DNA of 64,000 nucleotides from Bacteroidota bacterium (GCA_021825585.1 JAKAGT010000027.1:1-64000), one strand, 5' to 3'. Positions 37,178 through 46,340 are shown, counted from the first letter of the stretch. Translations and numbers: made by a program. The notes: generated by a model not told the origin, from the sequence alone.

Positions 37178-37299
37178 TATCTGTTTAAACCCCACCCAGT
37201 TGTGTGCAATGCCCGCCGGGTTTCTTAATGCCGGGAAATGATGTGTTGTGGCAAGAATAGTGGAAGTCGATTAAATTCTCTTCCAAAATTGGAGAGGAT

Positions 37300-40200
37300 A
37301 TGATGAATAGGTTACGCTTCCGACTTTTAATGCTCGGCAATGTGCTGATACTAATTCTTACCTTTTCGACCGCACTCTTTTTCCCCGGTGTTCGTGCAAC
37401 CGCACAGCAGGTTCACATCGTGGCGATTGATACGATGCCGAATTTTCCTCAGCCGTATCACATGAGAGATTGGAGGAAAGTGACGATTGGATACGATTCG
37501 CTCGTGTTCAACTCAAGCCTGTCGGGAGAGTACCTTCCTTTGGTCACCAACCCCGGCGTTTCCAATAACTATCCGTCCGATCCGACTTTCGGACTGTATA
37601 CCGTTGTCGGCCCCACAGCGAGCACCGGTAACGCGGAGGCGATAAACTGCATCCCTGCGGTCGTCGGAGCATCACTGGTAGGCGTAGATAAGACGAATCA
37701 GTTTAACAGGAACTGGGTGCAGATGTGCGAACAGTGGTTCAACAAGGCTAACGGCGAGAATGTCTACATGAACGGATTCAACGACATGACAAACGACGAC
37801 TTCTGGTATGAGACGATGCCGAACGTGTTCTTCTTCGAACTGAGCTACCTTCATCCGAACAATAGCATCTTCAGCAGCCAATTCATGTCAGTGGCAAATC
37901 AGTTTCTGAAGGTCGTGACTGCACTCGGAGGAAGCACAACGCCGTGGAAGCTTCCTGGCATAAATCACGAGGGGTTCGATTTCGAGAAGATGGTACCTGT
38001 CGATGCATCATGGACGGAACCGGAGGCCGCGGGGGCAATCGGGTGGATACTGTACAACGCATACGTCGAAACAGGGAACCCGCAATACCGCATCGGGGCG
38101 GAACTGTCGATGGAAGCGCTGAACAACTTTCCCGGGAACCCCGCCTATGAGTTGCAGTTATCCTATGGTGCGTATACTGCTGCGAGGATGAACGCCGAGC
38201 TGGGCACAAATTATAACCTCCAGAAGATTGTGACGTGGCTTTACAGTACGAGCTCAGTGCGTGATTGGGGCATTATCACTGGGAAATGGGGAAAATATGA
38301 TGTGGGGGGGCTGGTCGGCCAGGATGACTATCAGAACGGTTATGCTTTCGCAATGAACACGTTTGAGCAAATCGGCTGCCTTGTTCCCATGGTGAGGTAC
38401 GATGCGAGATTTGCCACAGCGATAGGGAAGTGGGTTCTAAACGCCGCGAACGCTGCACGGTATTTTTATCCGAAGTACCTTCCGCAGGCCAATCAGGACA
38501 CAAGCTACAATTGGGCAATGAAGTACGACTCAAGCTCTTATATCGCTCATGAGGCGATTCATCAGTTCGATCCGAACAGCAAAACCATTTCGCCTTTTGC
38601 CTCGGGAGATGCGATTGCAGGAGGCTGGGGACGCACGACACTGACACTATACGGTTCTTCCCATGTGGGAATTCTAGGTGCGATAATCGACACAACTGAT
38701 GTTCCGGGAATCCTGCGGCTGAACCTGCTAGCGACCGATTATTACCATGCTCCTGCATATCCTTCTTATCTCTATTACAATCCCGATTCAACGATGCAGA
38801 CCGTGACTCTCAATGTTGGCGACACCGCCTGTAGTGTCTACGATGCGGTCTCCAAGACTTACATTGCCCAGGGGACCGGTGTCCTCTCAGTATCAATTCC
38901 TGCAAATTCTGCGATCGTCGCCGTGATAACGCCTTACACTGGAACAACGACTTATAATTCCCTCGGTGCGATGCTGGTGAACGGAGTGGTGGTAGACTAT
39001 CACTACCTCACGCCTTCCAACCTGCCTCCGCGGATCAAGAGTCTGGCGGCGGGAAATTCGACGGTGGTCATGGGGGATACGACGAAGATATACTGCACCG
39101 CCGCCGATAACGATAATGATTCGCTGACCTACAACTGGAGTTACATGCATGGCACAGTCGTGGGAACGGGTGCCGTGCTTAGCTGGATAGCGCCGGATAC
39201 AACCGGGACATATGTAATCGCGTGCACTGTAAGCGACGGTCACGGCTTTCAGGATACTGCCAGCGTGACTATCAATGTTGTGCAGAAGATAAATTCACTC
39301 CCTGTGATTACCGGTATCGACGGGAAGCCACGGGTCGTGGATGTCGGCGGAGCGCTGCAGCTAACCTGCCGCGCTTCCGATCCAGACGGAGACACCCTCA
39401 CTTATAACTGGACGCAATCCGCGGGGGCCGTGGCGGGATCCGATTCGATTGTAACCTGGACCGCACCTCAAAGCGAAGGATATTATTACGTTTACTGCAC
39501 GGTGAACGACGGCAATGGCGGGATTGCTACCGACAGTATCGGGACACTCGTGCAGGACTTCTCAAAGTCGCAGACCGGCAGTCTCGTCGCTTATTATCCT
39601 TTCGACAACGGAAGTGTAGCAGATGTGAGCGGAAACAATAACAACGGATTCAACTATTACGCATCACCGGACACGGACAGATTCGGGAATCCTACCGGCG
39701 CCATGTTTTTCGACGGATCGACCAGCTATGTCAGCGTCCGGAACAGTCTGTCTCTTGATTTTCAGAATGCAATAACAGTGAGTTTCTGGATGAAGATCGC
39801 TCAGATATTTTCGAGCGAGGAATATCCGATCTCGCATAACAAGTGGTACAGGTGGAAGGTCTCCATCTCGGGCGGACATTTGAGATGGAGCATCACAACC
39901 AATGCCACCAGGGATCTGGATTCCGAGACTCCTCTGGTTGCAGACAGCCTATATTTTGTCACGGTTGTTTATACCGGCTCAGACATGGAGATTTACCTGA
40001 ACGGGAATCTTGATGCATATGCGCCGATGTCGGGGCCGCTGGCGACTACGACTCAGAATTTGGTAATCGGTGCCGCTGCTGCCGGACCTAACCAGAACCA
40101 ATTCTATGGTACACTTGACGACATCAGGATTTACAACTACGCGCTTTCATTTCCGGCCATTCAGGGACTTCTCACTGTTGTGCATCAGAACGGGGTGGGT

Positions 40201-40473
40201 GCAATCCCGAAGACGTTCGCGCTGCGGCAGAATTTTCCCAACCCGTTCAACCCTTCGACGATCATTCAGTATGATCTTCCCGAAAGAGCAGAAGTCGTAC
40301 TTCAAGTCTACGATGTCCTTGGGAGGAAAGTCAGGACGCTAACCGATAATATGGAGCAGGCTGGAACACACGAAGTGAGCTTCGATGCGAGTGATCTCGC
40401 GAGCGGCGTCTACTTCTGCCGGTTGAAAGCGGGGGACTACTCCGCCGTGAAGGCAATGATGCTGCTGAAGTGA
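37300..40473 (+). CDS. Secreted multidomain LamG protein with alpha-helical N-terminal domain and T9SS sorting domain
   Basis: 1057 residues. Signal peptide at about 1-37. Residues about 60-480 contain repeated helical hairpins and Trp/Tyr-rich loops (IGWILYNAYVETGNPQYRIG) reminiscent of (alpha/alpha)6 toroid glycan enzymes; I cannot assign a family. Two disulphide-bearing Ig/PKD-like domains follow (about 573-655 and 667-750), then a LamG/concanavalin-like domain (about 762-960, LVAYYPFDNGSVADVSGN) and a T9SS C-terminal domain (RQNFPNPFNPSTIIQYDLP to a final MMLLK). It probably binds or degrades a polysaccharide at the cell surface. It stands just upstream of the lacI promoter but has its own untranslated region. 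Confidence 0.7.
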   Translation: MMNRLRFRLLMLGNVLILILTFSTALFFPGVRATAQQVHIVAIDTMPNFPQPYHMRDWRKVTIGYDSLVFNSSLSGEYLPLVTNPGVSNNYPSDPTFGLYTVVGPTASTGNAEAINCIPAVVGASLVGVDKTNQFNRNWVQMCEQWFNKANGENVYMNGFNDMTNDDFWYETMPNVFFFELSYLHPNNSIFSSQFMSVANQFLKVVTALGGSTTPWKLPGINHEGFDFEKMVPVDASWTEPEAAGAIGWILYNAYVETGNPQYRIGAELSMEALNNFPGNPAYELQLSYGAYTAARMNAELGTNYNLQKIVTWLYSTSSVRDWGIITGKWGKYDVGGLVGQDDYQNGYAFAMNTFEQIGCLVPMVRYDARFATAIGKWVLNAANAARYFYPKYLPQANQDTSYNWAMKYDSSSYIAHEAIHQFDPNSKTISPFASGDAIAGGWGRTTLTLYGSSHVGILGAIIDTTDVPGILRLNLLATDYYHAPAYPSYLYYNPDSTMQTVTLNVGDTACSVYDAVSKTYIAQGTGVLSVSIPANSAIVAVITPYTGTTTYNSLGAMLVNGVVVDYHYLTPSNLPPRIKSLAAGNSTVVMGDTTKIYCTAADNDNDSLTYNWSYMHGTVVGTGAVLSWIAPDTTGTYVIACTVSDGHGFQDTASVTINVVQKINSLPVITGIDGKPRVVDVGGALQLTCRASDPDGDTLTYNWTQSAGAVAGSDSIVTWTAPQSEGYYYVYCTVNDGNGGIATDSIGTLVQDFSKSQTGSLVAYYPFDNGSVADVSGNNNNGFNYYASPDTDRFGNPTGAMFFDGSTSYVSVRNSLSLDFQNAITVSFWMKIAQIFSSEEYPISHNKWYRWKVSISGGHLRWSITTNATRDLDSETPLVADSLYFVTVVYTGSDMEIYLNGNLDAYAPMSGPLATTTQNLVIGAAAAGPNQNQFYGTLDDIRIYNYALSFPAIQGLLTVVHQNGVGAIPKTFALRQNFPNPFNPSTIIQYDLPERAEVVLQVYDVLGRKVRTLTDNMEQAGTHEVSFDASDLASGVYFCRLKAGDYSAVKAMMLLK

Positions 40474-40541
40474 GGATGACTTTTGGATGTGGCCGTGAGG
40501 AGCATACTGTGTGGCATGCCCAGCGACCGCTTTCTTTCATG

Positions 40542-40555
40542 TGAAAATATTTTCA
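40542..40555. promoter_or_regulatory. AT-rich 14-base palindrome upstream of the lacI -35
   Basis: TGAAAATATTTTCA is a perfect palindrome ending 8 bases before the -35 hexamer. It could be an activator site, part of a terminator for the upstream gene, or an UP-like element. Confidence 0.4.
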
Positions 40556-40563
40556 TTTCGGGC

Positions 40564-40592
40564 TTGACACAACGTTATGAAATGATTAAACT
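40564..40592 (+). promoter_or_regulatory. Sigma70 promoter of the lacI-led carbohydrate operon
   Basis: A perfect TTGACA (40564-40569) and TAAACT (40587-40592) are separated by exactly 17 bases. The predicted start of transcription is about 40599, inside the palindromic operator. Confidence 0.8.
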
Positions 40593-40596
40593 TTGT

Positions 40597-40608
40597 CGAA
40601 ACGTTTCG
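40597..40608. promoter_or_regulatory. LacI-family operator palindrome
   Basis: CGAAACGTTTCG is a perfect 12-base palindrome with the central CG typical of LacI/GalR/CcpA-family operators. It overlaps the predicted start of transcription, the position expected for repression. Further CGTTTC half-sites occur at 40619-40624 and 40666-40671. The regulator gene follows at once, so autorepression is likely. Confidence 0.8.
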
Positions 40609-40671
40609 CTATTTTGAGCGTTTCACCTTGAAAATAAGAAGAAAAGTGGATATTTAGCCTAAAATCGTTTC

Positions 40672-41697
40672 ATGACCAAGCAGAGATTCACCATCAAGGA
40701 TGTCGCATCGAGGGCCGGAGTGGCCGTCAGCACCGCTTCCCTTGTACTGAACAACAAGGGGTATGTGAGCAGCGACCTCCGTAAGAAGGTCCAGCTTGCC
40801 GTGGAGGAACTAGGCTACGTACCAAACAGGACTGCACGCTCCCTCATAAACAAAGCCACCGGGAATATCGGATTCATTGTCAGCGAAGAGCACTTCTCAA
40901 CAGCCGAACCGTTTTACACCCGCGTGTTCCTCGGTACGGAATTCGAAGCCCGACAACAGGACTTCTACGTGCTGCTCACAACCGTGCCCAACAAATTCCA
41001 TTCCTCCCATATACCACGATTCATTCTCGAACGGAACGTCGACGGTGTGATCTTTGCCGGCAAGATAAGCGAGGCTTATGCCAAGGCCGTGATAAGTGAG
41101 AACATTCCATCGGTCGTCGTGGATTTCGAGTTCAAGCAGGTCCGGATTCCAGCCATCAATATAGACAACACCAGGGGAACAGCGCTTGCCGTCGAACATC
41201 TTTTCAAGCTCGGACACAAGAAGATTGCATTCATCGGAGGCGACATGGACCACCCTTCAATCAGGTCGAGGCTGGATGGCTACCTGGAGGCGATTGAGAG
41301 ATTTGGCCTCGATAAATGCGATTCACTTATCTCAACCGAAGAACCGGGAACAGGCACGGAGGATGGCTACCAGGCGGCAAAGAAACTGTTGAGCAGGAAA
41401 TCCGATTTCACTTCGGTCGTGGCGTGCAACGATGCCGTCGCGATCGGCGCCATCCGAGCCTTCCGTGAAAATGGAATGAATCTACCGGACGATTGTTCGA
41501 CCGTGGGGTTCGACGATATAGAATTGTGTGACAACATCGATCCGAGACTTACCAGCATAAGCGTTCCCAAGGAGGACCTGGGCGCAACGGCATTGAGGAT
41601 CCTCTCAAGAATGATCAAGGAGAAAGAGCGCCCGATTTCTTCCGTCCTCATCGAGCCGAGACTCGTTGCGCGCCAGTCCACTGTAAGTCTGTCTTAA
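40672..41697 (+). CDS. LacI-family transcriptional regulator
   Basis: 341 residues. An N-terminal LacI helix-turn-helix and hinge (TIKDVASRAGVAVSTASLVL, GYVPNRTARSL) is followed by a periplasmic-binding-protein-like sugar sensor domain (GFIVSEEHFSTAEP, GHKKIAFIGGDMDHPSI, VGFDDIELCDNIDPRLTSI). It should bind the palindrome in its own promoter and be released, or recruited, by a sugar from the pathway. No Shine-Dalgarno is evident before the ATG. The dehydrogenase gene starts 15 bases later, so it appears to be the first gene of the operon it controls. Confidence 0.94.
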   Translation: MTKQRFTIKDVASRAGVAVSTASLVLNNKGYVSSDLRKKVQLAVEELGYVPNRTARSLINKATGNIGFIVSEEHFSTAEPFYTRVFLGTEFEARQQDFYVLLTTVPNKFHSSHIPRFILERNVDGVIFAGKISEAYAKAVISENIPSVVVDFEFKQVRIPAINIDNTRGTALAVEHLFKLGHKKIAFIGGDMDHPSIRSRLDGYLEAIERFGLDKCDSLISTEEPGTGTEDGYQAAKKLLSRKSDFTSVVACNDAVAIGAIRAFRENGMNLPDDCSTVGFDDIELCDNIDPRLTSISVPKEDLGATALRILSRMIKEKERPISSVLIEPRLVARQSTVSLS

Positions 41698-41712
41698 CAA
41701 AGGAACTATAGA

Positions 41713-42696
41713 ATGGTCGGAGTCGAGCTGGACCAGAAGCTGAGGCTTTCTCTTGTCCGCAAAGACCAGAAGGCTTTGAAAGGAAATGAAGTCCTTGTCA
41801 AAGTAAGCGCCTGCGGAATCTGTGGCACGGACAACCACATAATCAAAGGCGAAGCGAGAGTGTCTCCGCCTGTGGTTCTAGGCCACGAATTCGGCGGAAT
41901 CGTCATCGATACAGGAGAGAGCGTCGCATCCGTGAGACCAGGCGGCCTGGTAGCAATCGATCCGAACATTTCCTGTTATGCGTGCGAACATTGCCGCGAC
42001 GGTAACACTCACTTGTGCGAAAAGTTAACGGCTATTGGAATCGACATCGACGGAGGGATGAGCGACAGATGCGTGGTTCCGGCCAGCCAGGTATACACCG
42101 TACCGGAAGGATTCGATCCGGCATTTCTCCCGTTCGTGGAACCTCTTTCGTGCGTGCTGCATGGGCTAGATCGTGTTTCCGTAAGACACGGCGAGAGAGT
42201 CCTGATAATCGGGAACGGCACCATCGGGCTGATGCAGCTTCTTATGCTGCGAGACTTTGCAGGAGAAATTCTTGTCGATGAGGTAAATCCATCGCGATTG
42301 GAAAAGGCAGTGTCATTGGGCGCCGGTAAGGCGGGAACAGGACGGGAAGATTACTTCGACGCCGTCATCGAGTGTTCAGGGACGATAACGGGTTTTAACA
42401 AGGCAATAAGTTGTGTCAGACCGGGAGGAAGGATCCTCATTTTTGGGGTCACACCGATTGAAGATCGTGCCCAGATCAATCCCAACGTTATCTACAGAAA
42501 AGAACTTTCCATAATGGGGTCATACGTAAATCCGAACACTTTCAAGCGAGCGATTGCCGTAATAGCCGGGGGCAAGATCCCTCTGTCCTCCCTTGAAGTA
42601 AAATATTTCAAACTCGAGGATTTCAGCGAAGCATTCGAAGCCTCAAGAAGCGGAGACTACTCGAAGGTAGCTTTCCGTGCAGAGGGGGCAATTTGA
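41713..42696 (+). CDS. Zinc-dependent medium-chain dehydrogenase, sorbitol-dehydrogenase type
   Basis: 327 residues. Catalytic-zinc ligands are in SACGICGTDNHI and GHEFGG, with a glutamate in FVEPLSC; structural-zinc cysteines are CYACEHCRDGNTHLC. The nucleotide-binding region is VLIIGNGTIGLMQLLML. The family oxidises secondary alcohols of polyols and sugars with NAD(P)+, for example sorbitol to fructose. With the PfkB kinase overlapping its 3' end, oxidation to a ketose followed by phosphorylation is a plausible route; the substrate is not known. Confidence 0.9.
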   Translation: MVGVELDQKLRLSLVRKDQKALKGNEVLVKVSACGICGTDNHIIKGEARVSPPVVLGHEFGGIVIDTGESVASVRPGGLVAIDPNISCYACEHCRDGNTHLCEKLTAIGIDIDGGMSDRCVVPASQVYTVPEGFDPAFLPFVEPLSCVLHGLDRVSVRHGERVLIIGNGTIGLMQLLMLRDFAGEILVDEVNPSRLEKAVSLGAGKAGTGREDYFDAVIECSGTITGFNKAISCVRPGGRILIFGVTPIEDRAQINPNVIYRKELSIMGSYVNPNTFKRAIAVIAGGKIPLSSLEVKYFKLEDFSEAFEASRSGDYSKVAFRAEGAI

Positions 42697-43712
42697 ATCA
42701 AAGGATACTATGTTTCGGTGAAATTGTCGCAGATCTGATCGAGGGCAAGGACGGGGTTCTCATGTGCAAAGTGGGTGGAGCGCCGCTGAACGTTGCAGTC
42801 GGGCTTGGTCGACTGGGCGAAAGAAGCACGTTGTTCAGCGCGGTCGGCGGCGACTGGTTTGGTGAGAAGGGGCTCTCCTATCTGAAATCGAAACGGATAC
42901 GCAGTATAGTCAGTACGCTTCCCGATTTGCCCACAAGGATGACCGTGATCAGCCACGACCGTAACAGGGAACGCTCCTTCAAATTTTCACCAGGGGTTGC
43001 AGCAGAGAATGCCGTGATGCCGGACGAACGCACGCTTGCCGGCGGGTACGAAATATTGTATTTCGGTTCCTTCCCGTTCAGCAGGGGGAGCGGATTACCG
43101 GATTTCAAGAACTTTGTGAGAAGCGCGCGTGAAGCGGGCATCGCAACGGTATTCGATCCCAACATTCGACTCGGGATCTTTGCGAATCAAGACGAAGCCA
43201 GAAAGATCTGCCTTGAGCTGCTCAGTCTTTCGGATGTGGTAAGGCTCAATGTGGACGAACTAAAGTTTATTTACGGGAAGAACTCCAAGGGAAGAAAGCA
43301 GGCCTTTGTCCGGAAAGCGACAGCCTGGTTACTAGCCGAAGGGCCTCATACGGTCTTCGTTACCGACGGCCCGGTCGGCAGCTACGCCTGCCGGGATGGC
43401 GAATTCGAGTTTATGAGGTCTTTCAAGGTCAAAGCCGTCGACTCGACCGGATGCGGTGATGCCTTCACCGCAGCGATCATCTCCAAGATATGCGATGAAA
43501 AGGACACTGGTGCGCACTCCAGCCTTACCCAACTTCTCCGCTGGGCCAATGCCGCAGGCGCGGCTGCGGCTACAAAATTGGGGGGTGCCGATTCGATGCC
43601 CACAAAGATTGATATCGAACGTCTCATCAAATCCAATTTGAGAGGAGGTGGAATGGGAAAGAAACTTGTTTCTTCGAGAGGATTCAGTGGATTGAGAACA
43701 AGAATCAACTAA
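42693..43712 (+). CDS. PfkB-family sugar kinase, fructokinase-like
   Basis: 339 residues. Ribokinase-fold features: FGEIVADLIEG and KVGGAPLNVAVGLGRLG at the N-terminus and the anion-hole/catalytic motif DSTGCGDAFTAAI near residue 250. It phosphorylates a sugar using ATP; fructose is the best guess from sequence style. The start is TTG overlapping the dehydrogenase stop (TTTGA) with a GAGGGGG ribosome site. The last about 25 residues are basic and extend beyond the usual family end. Confidence 0.9.
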   Translation: MNQRILCFGEIVADLIEGKDGVLMCKVGGAPLNVAVGLGRLGERSTLFSAVGGDWFGEKGLSYLKSKRIRSIVSTLPDLPTRMTVISHDRNRERSFKFSPGVAAENAVMPDERTLAGGYEILYFGSFPFSRGSGLPDFKNFVRSAREAGIATVFDPNIRLGIFANQDEARKICLELLSLSDVVRLNVDELKFIYGKNSKGRKQAFVRKATAWLLAEGPHTVFVTDGPVGSYACRDGEFEFMRSFKVKAVDSTGCGDAFTAAIISKICDEKDTGAHSSLTQLLRWANAAGAAAATKLGGADSMPTKIDIERLIKSNLRGGGMGKKLVSSRGFSGLRTRIN

Positions 43713-43730
43713 AAAGGGAGGACAACTAAA

Positions 43731-46280
43731 ATGCAGTACCGCAGTTTTATTGGCAGATTGATCGGACTTGCCGTTTTCTTCGGCTTTGCCGTCATTGCCA
43801 ATGCCCAAACAAACATGATTTACAATCCGAGTTTCGAGAGCGGGAAACCGGCGTTGTGGAATGCAGTGCCCGGAAATAGCGGAGCGACACTGACATGGGC
43901 AACCGATCAATATCACAGTCCGACACACTCATTGAAGATAGACAAGCCCAACACTGGAGCAGGGGCGGCCATGTGGCAAAGTTCTAACATGGTACGCTAC
44001 TGGACCAGTGAAATATATCCCGCAGTGGATATAGAGCTGGGCGCATGGGTGATGACGCAGAATGTGAACACGAACCCTGCGAATCAGGATGCGCAATGGT
44101 ACCTGCAGTACACGTTCCTCGATTCATCGGGAGCAATGATAGGAGGACAGCCGTTCTTATTGCCGATACCTCAGACGAACGCGAGCACCGGAGGATGGGT
44201 AGCAGACACGAACGCGGTAGGGTCTGTGATCCTGCCGAAGGCCGCGTGGAGCCTTGTCGTTTCGGTGGTGGGCGGCAAGAACGCTACCGGCACGGTATGG
44301 GTCGACGATTTCATATTCCAGGGACGAGGCGGAGCCTGGGCAGGAGCGATGTTCAATGATGCGGTTGAAGCGGACCAGGGCTGGTTCTACTGGGAGCCGA
44401 ACGACCTGGTGGCGCCCGCGACATTTGCCGGAACGGGAGTAACGACCGAGACGGCACATACCGGCAATTATTCGTTGAAGATCAACGCACCTCTCGGACG
44501 GACCAGCGGAGAATGCGTATGGATTTCCCAATTTATACCGATACCTTCGAACAGCGTCGGTCAGCAGTACGTCCTGAGCGCGTGGGTCAAGACAAATCAC
44601 ATCATTCCGGACTCCATGAAGAACGACCCGGCTTATGCGATCGGATTCACGGTCACATGGATGGAGGGTGTCAACGATACCGCTACAGGATGGAACGAAT
44701 ATTCGGCGCCGGAATGGAAGTTCACTCTGCCGGCAACGGATACAGCCACCGACTGGACGCAATATGCTGTGGTCATTACCGTACCGAGCAACCTTGTCAC
44801 GAGCGTATCTGTACGGGCGCGCGCTTATGCTGATTTCGTCGGGACGGCCTACTTCGACGATTTCTACCTGATCCCGCTGCCCACAAACAACCTGGTCTAC
44901 AATCCGAGTTTCGAGAGCGGGAAACCAGCGTTGTGGAATGCAGTGCCAGGCAACAGTGGAGCGACGCTGACTTGGGCAACCGATCAATATCACAGTCCGA
45001 CACACTCGCTAAAGATCGACAAGCCGAACACGGGCACAGGCCCGGCGATGTGGCAGAGCGCGAACATGGTGCGTTACTGGACCACGCGGATATACGCCGG
45101 AGTGGATATAGAGCTGGGCGCTTACGTGATGACACAGAACGTAAACACGAACCCTGCGAATCAGGATGCGCAATGGTACCTGCAGTATACGTTTCTTGAT
45201 TCATCGGGAGCGATGATAGGAGGACAGCCGTTCATCTTGCCGATACCGCAGACGAGCGCGAGCACCGGAGGATGGGTAGCAGACACGAACGCTGTCGGGT
45301 CTGTAATCCTACCGAAGAACGCGTGGAGCCTGGTGGTTTCAGTAGTAGGCGGGAAGAACGCGACAGGCACCGTATGGGTCGACGATTTCATATTCCAGGG
45401 AAGGGGTGGAGCCTGGGCAGGAGCAATGTTCAACGATGCAGTTGAGGCAGACGACGGTTGGTTCTATTGGGAGCCGACTGATCTTGTTGCTCCAGCCGTA
45501 TTTGCCGGAACGGGAGTATCGACCGAGTTTGCACATACCGGCAATTATTCGCTGAAGATCAACGCACCTCTCGGGCGGACGACCGGCGAATGCGTATGGA
45601 TTTCCCAGTTCATCCCTGTTCCTCCGAACAGCGCGGGTCAGATGTATGTAATCAGCGGCTGGGTGAAGACTGAACACATCCTTCCTGATTCTATGCGCAG
45701 CGATCCCGCGTACAGGCTTGGTTTCACGTGGGACTGGATGGAAGGCGTGAACGACACCGCGACCGGATGGAATGAACTAACTTCGCCGGAGTACAAGCTT
45801 CCTCTGCCTCCGACGGATACAGCTACCGATTGGACTCAATACGATACGGTGATTTCGGTTCCGAGCAACCTGGTCACAAGTGTCGCGATAAGGCCGCGCG
45901 CCTATGCTGACTTCATCGGGACTGCTTACTTCGACGATATGTCTCTTGTGAGCATACCGCAGACGGTACTCACGGCAATCAACGAGCCCGGTCCGACGGC
46001 AACGAAGAGTGTCCCGACCAGTTACGGGCTCGACCAGAATTATCCTAACCCGTTCAATCCGACGACTGAGATAACTTATCAGGTCCCGCAAAGAGCTTTC
46101 ATCACCCTGGGTGTGTACAACATCCTCGGACAGAGAGTTGCCACGCTGTACCAGGGAATGGCAGGGCCCGGAGCTCACACCGTCCAATTTGACGCCTCAA
46201 GACTTGCCAGCGGAGTCTATTTCTACACGTTACACGCCGGTTCGACTCTACTGACAAAGAAGATGATTCTCCTGAAGTAA
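43731..46280 (+). CDS. Secreted carbohydrate-binding-like protein with two tandem repeats and T9SS sorting domain
   Basis: 849 residues. Signal peptide at about 1-25. Two long repeats (about 31-389 and 390-745) are near-identical in their first halves. Each repeat has two beta-sandwich modules: one starting YNPSFESGKPALW and ending VWVDDFIFQG, the other ending GTAYFDDFYL or GTAYFDDMSL. Such modules resemble CBM4/9/22/CenC-type carbohydrate-binding domains. The C-terminus (LDQNYPNPFNPTTEITYQVP to MILLK) is a T9SS sorting domain. No catalytic domain is seen, so it probably binds the substrate glycan on the cell surface. SD-like GGGAGG precedes the ATG. Confidence 0.82.
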   Translation: MQYRSFIGRLIGLAVFFGFAVIANAQTNMIYNPSFESGKPALWNAVPGNSGATLTWATDQYHSPTHSLKIDKPNTGAGAAMWQSSNMVRYWTSEIYPAVDIELGAWVMTQNVNTNPANQDAQWYLQYTFLDSSGAMIGGQPFLLPIPQTNASTGGWVADTNAVGSVILPKAAWSLVVSVVGGKNATGTVWVDDFIFQGRGGAWAGAMFNDAVEADQGWFYWEPNDLVAPATFAGTGVTTETAHTGNYSLKINAPLGRTSGECVWISQFIPIPSNSVGQQYVLSAWVKTNHIIPDSMKNDPAYAIGFTVTWMEGVNDTATGWNEYSAPEWKFTLPATDTATDWTQYAVVITVPSNLVTSVSVRARAYADFVGTAYFDDFYLIPLPTNNLVYNPSFESGKPALWNAVPGNSGATLTWATDQYHSPTHSLKIDKPNTGTGPAMWQSANMVRYWTTRIYAGVDIELGAYVMTQNVNTNPANQDAQWYLQYTFLDSSGAMIGGQPFILPIPQTSASTGGWVADTNAVGSVILPKNAWSLVVSVVGGKNATGTVWVDDFIFQGRGGAWAGAMFNDAVEADDGWFYWEPTDLVAPAVFAGTGVSTEFAHTGNYSLKINAPLGRTTGECVWISQFIPVPPNSAGQMYVISGWVKTEHILPDSMRSDPAYRLGFTWDWMEGVNDTATGWNELTSPEYKLPLPPTDTATDWTQYDTVISVPSNLVTSVAIRPRAYADFIGTAYFDDMSLVSIPQTVLTAINEPGPTATKSVPTSYGLDQNYPNPFNPTTEITYQVPQRAFITLGVYNILGQRVATLYQGMAGPGAHTVQFDASRLASGVYFYTLHAGSTLLTKKMILLK
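43821..45960 (+). repeat. In-frame tandem duplication, period 1077 bp
   Basis: Unit 1 runs from about 43821 to 44897 and unit 2 from 44898 to about 45960. The offset between matching bases is 1077 (359 codons). The first halves of the units are almost identical at DNA and protein level; the second halves have diverged more. Confidence 0.93.
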
Positions 46281-46288
46281 CCGTGCAG

Positions 46289-46319
46289 GATGCGGGGCAA
46301 CATCTCGTTGTCCCGCATC
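46289..46319 (+). promoter_or_regulatory. Strong intercistronic hairpin before the TonB receptor gene
   Basis: GATGCGGGGCAAC pairs with GTTGTCCCGCATC (one G-T wobble in 13) around a 5-base loop. It lies 9 bases after the preceding stop and 22 bases before the receptor start, with no T run. It may set transcript levels by attenuation, processing or mRNA stabilisation. Confidence 0.65.
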
Positions 46320-46340
46320 GCTCTAAATCCAGAGGAAATA

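Noticed and set aside
44157..45005. A 282-codon open frame on the minus strand inside the duplicated carbohydrate-binding gene
   Set aside because: Antisense shadow of a GC-rich coding frame; a related minus-strand frame is duplicated with the repeat (near 45161-45433). No ribosome site or family.
46290..46340. Upstream ATG for the TonB receptor
   Set aside because: It lies within the intercistronic hairpin and would place 17 polar residues before the signal peptide.
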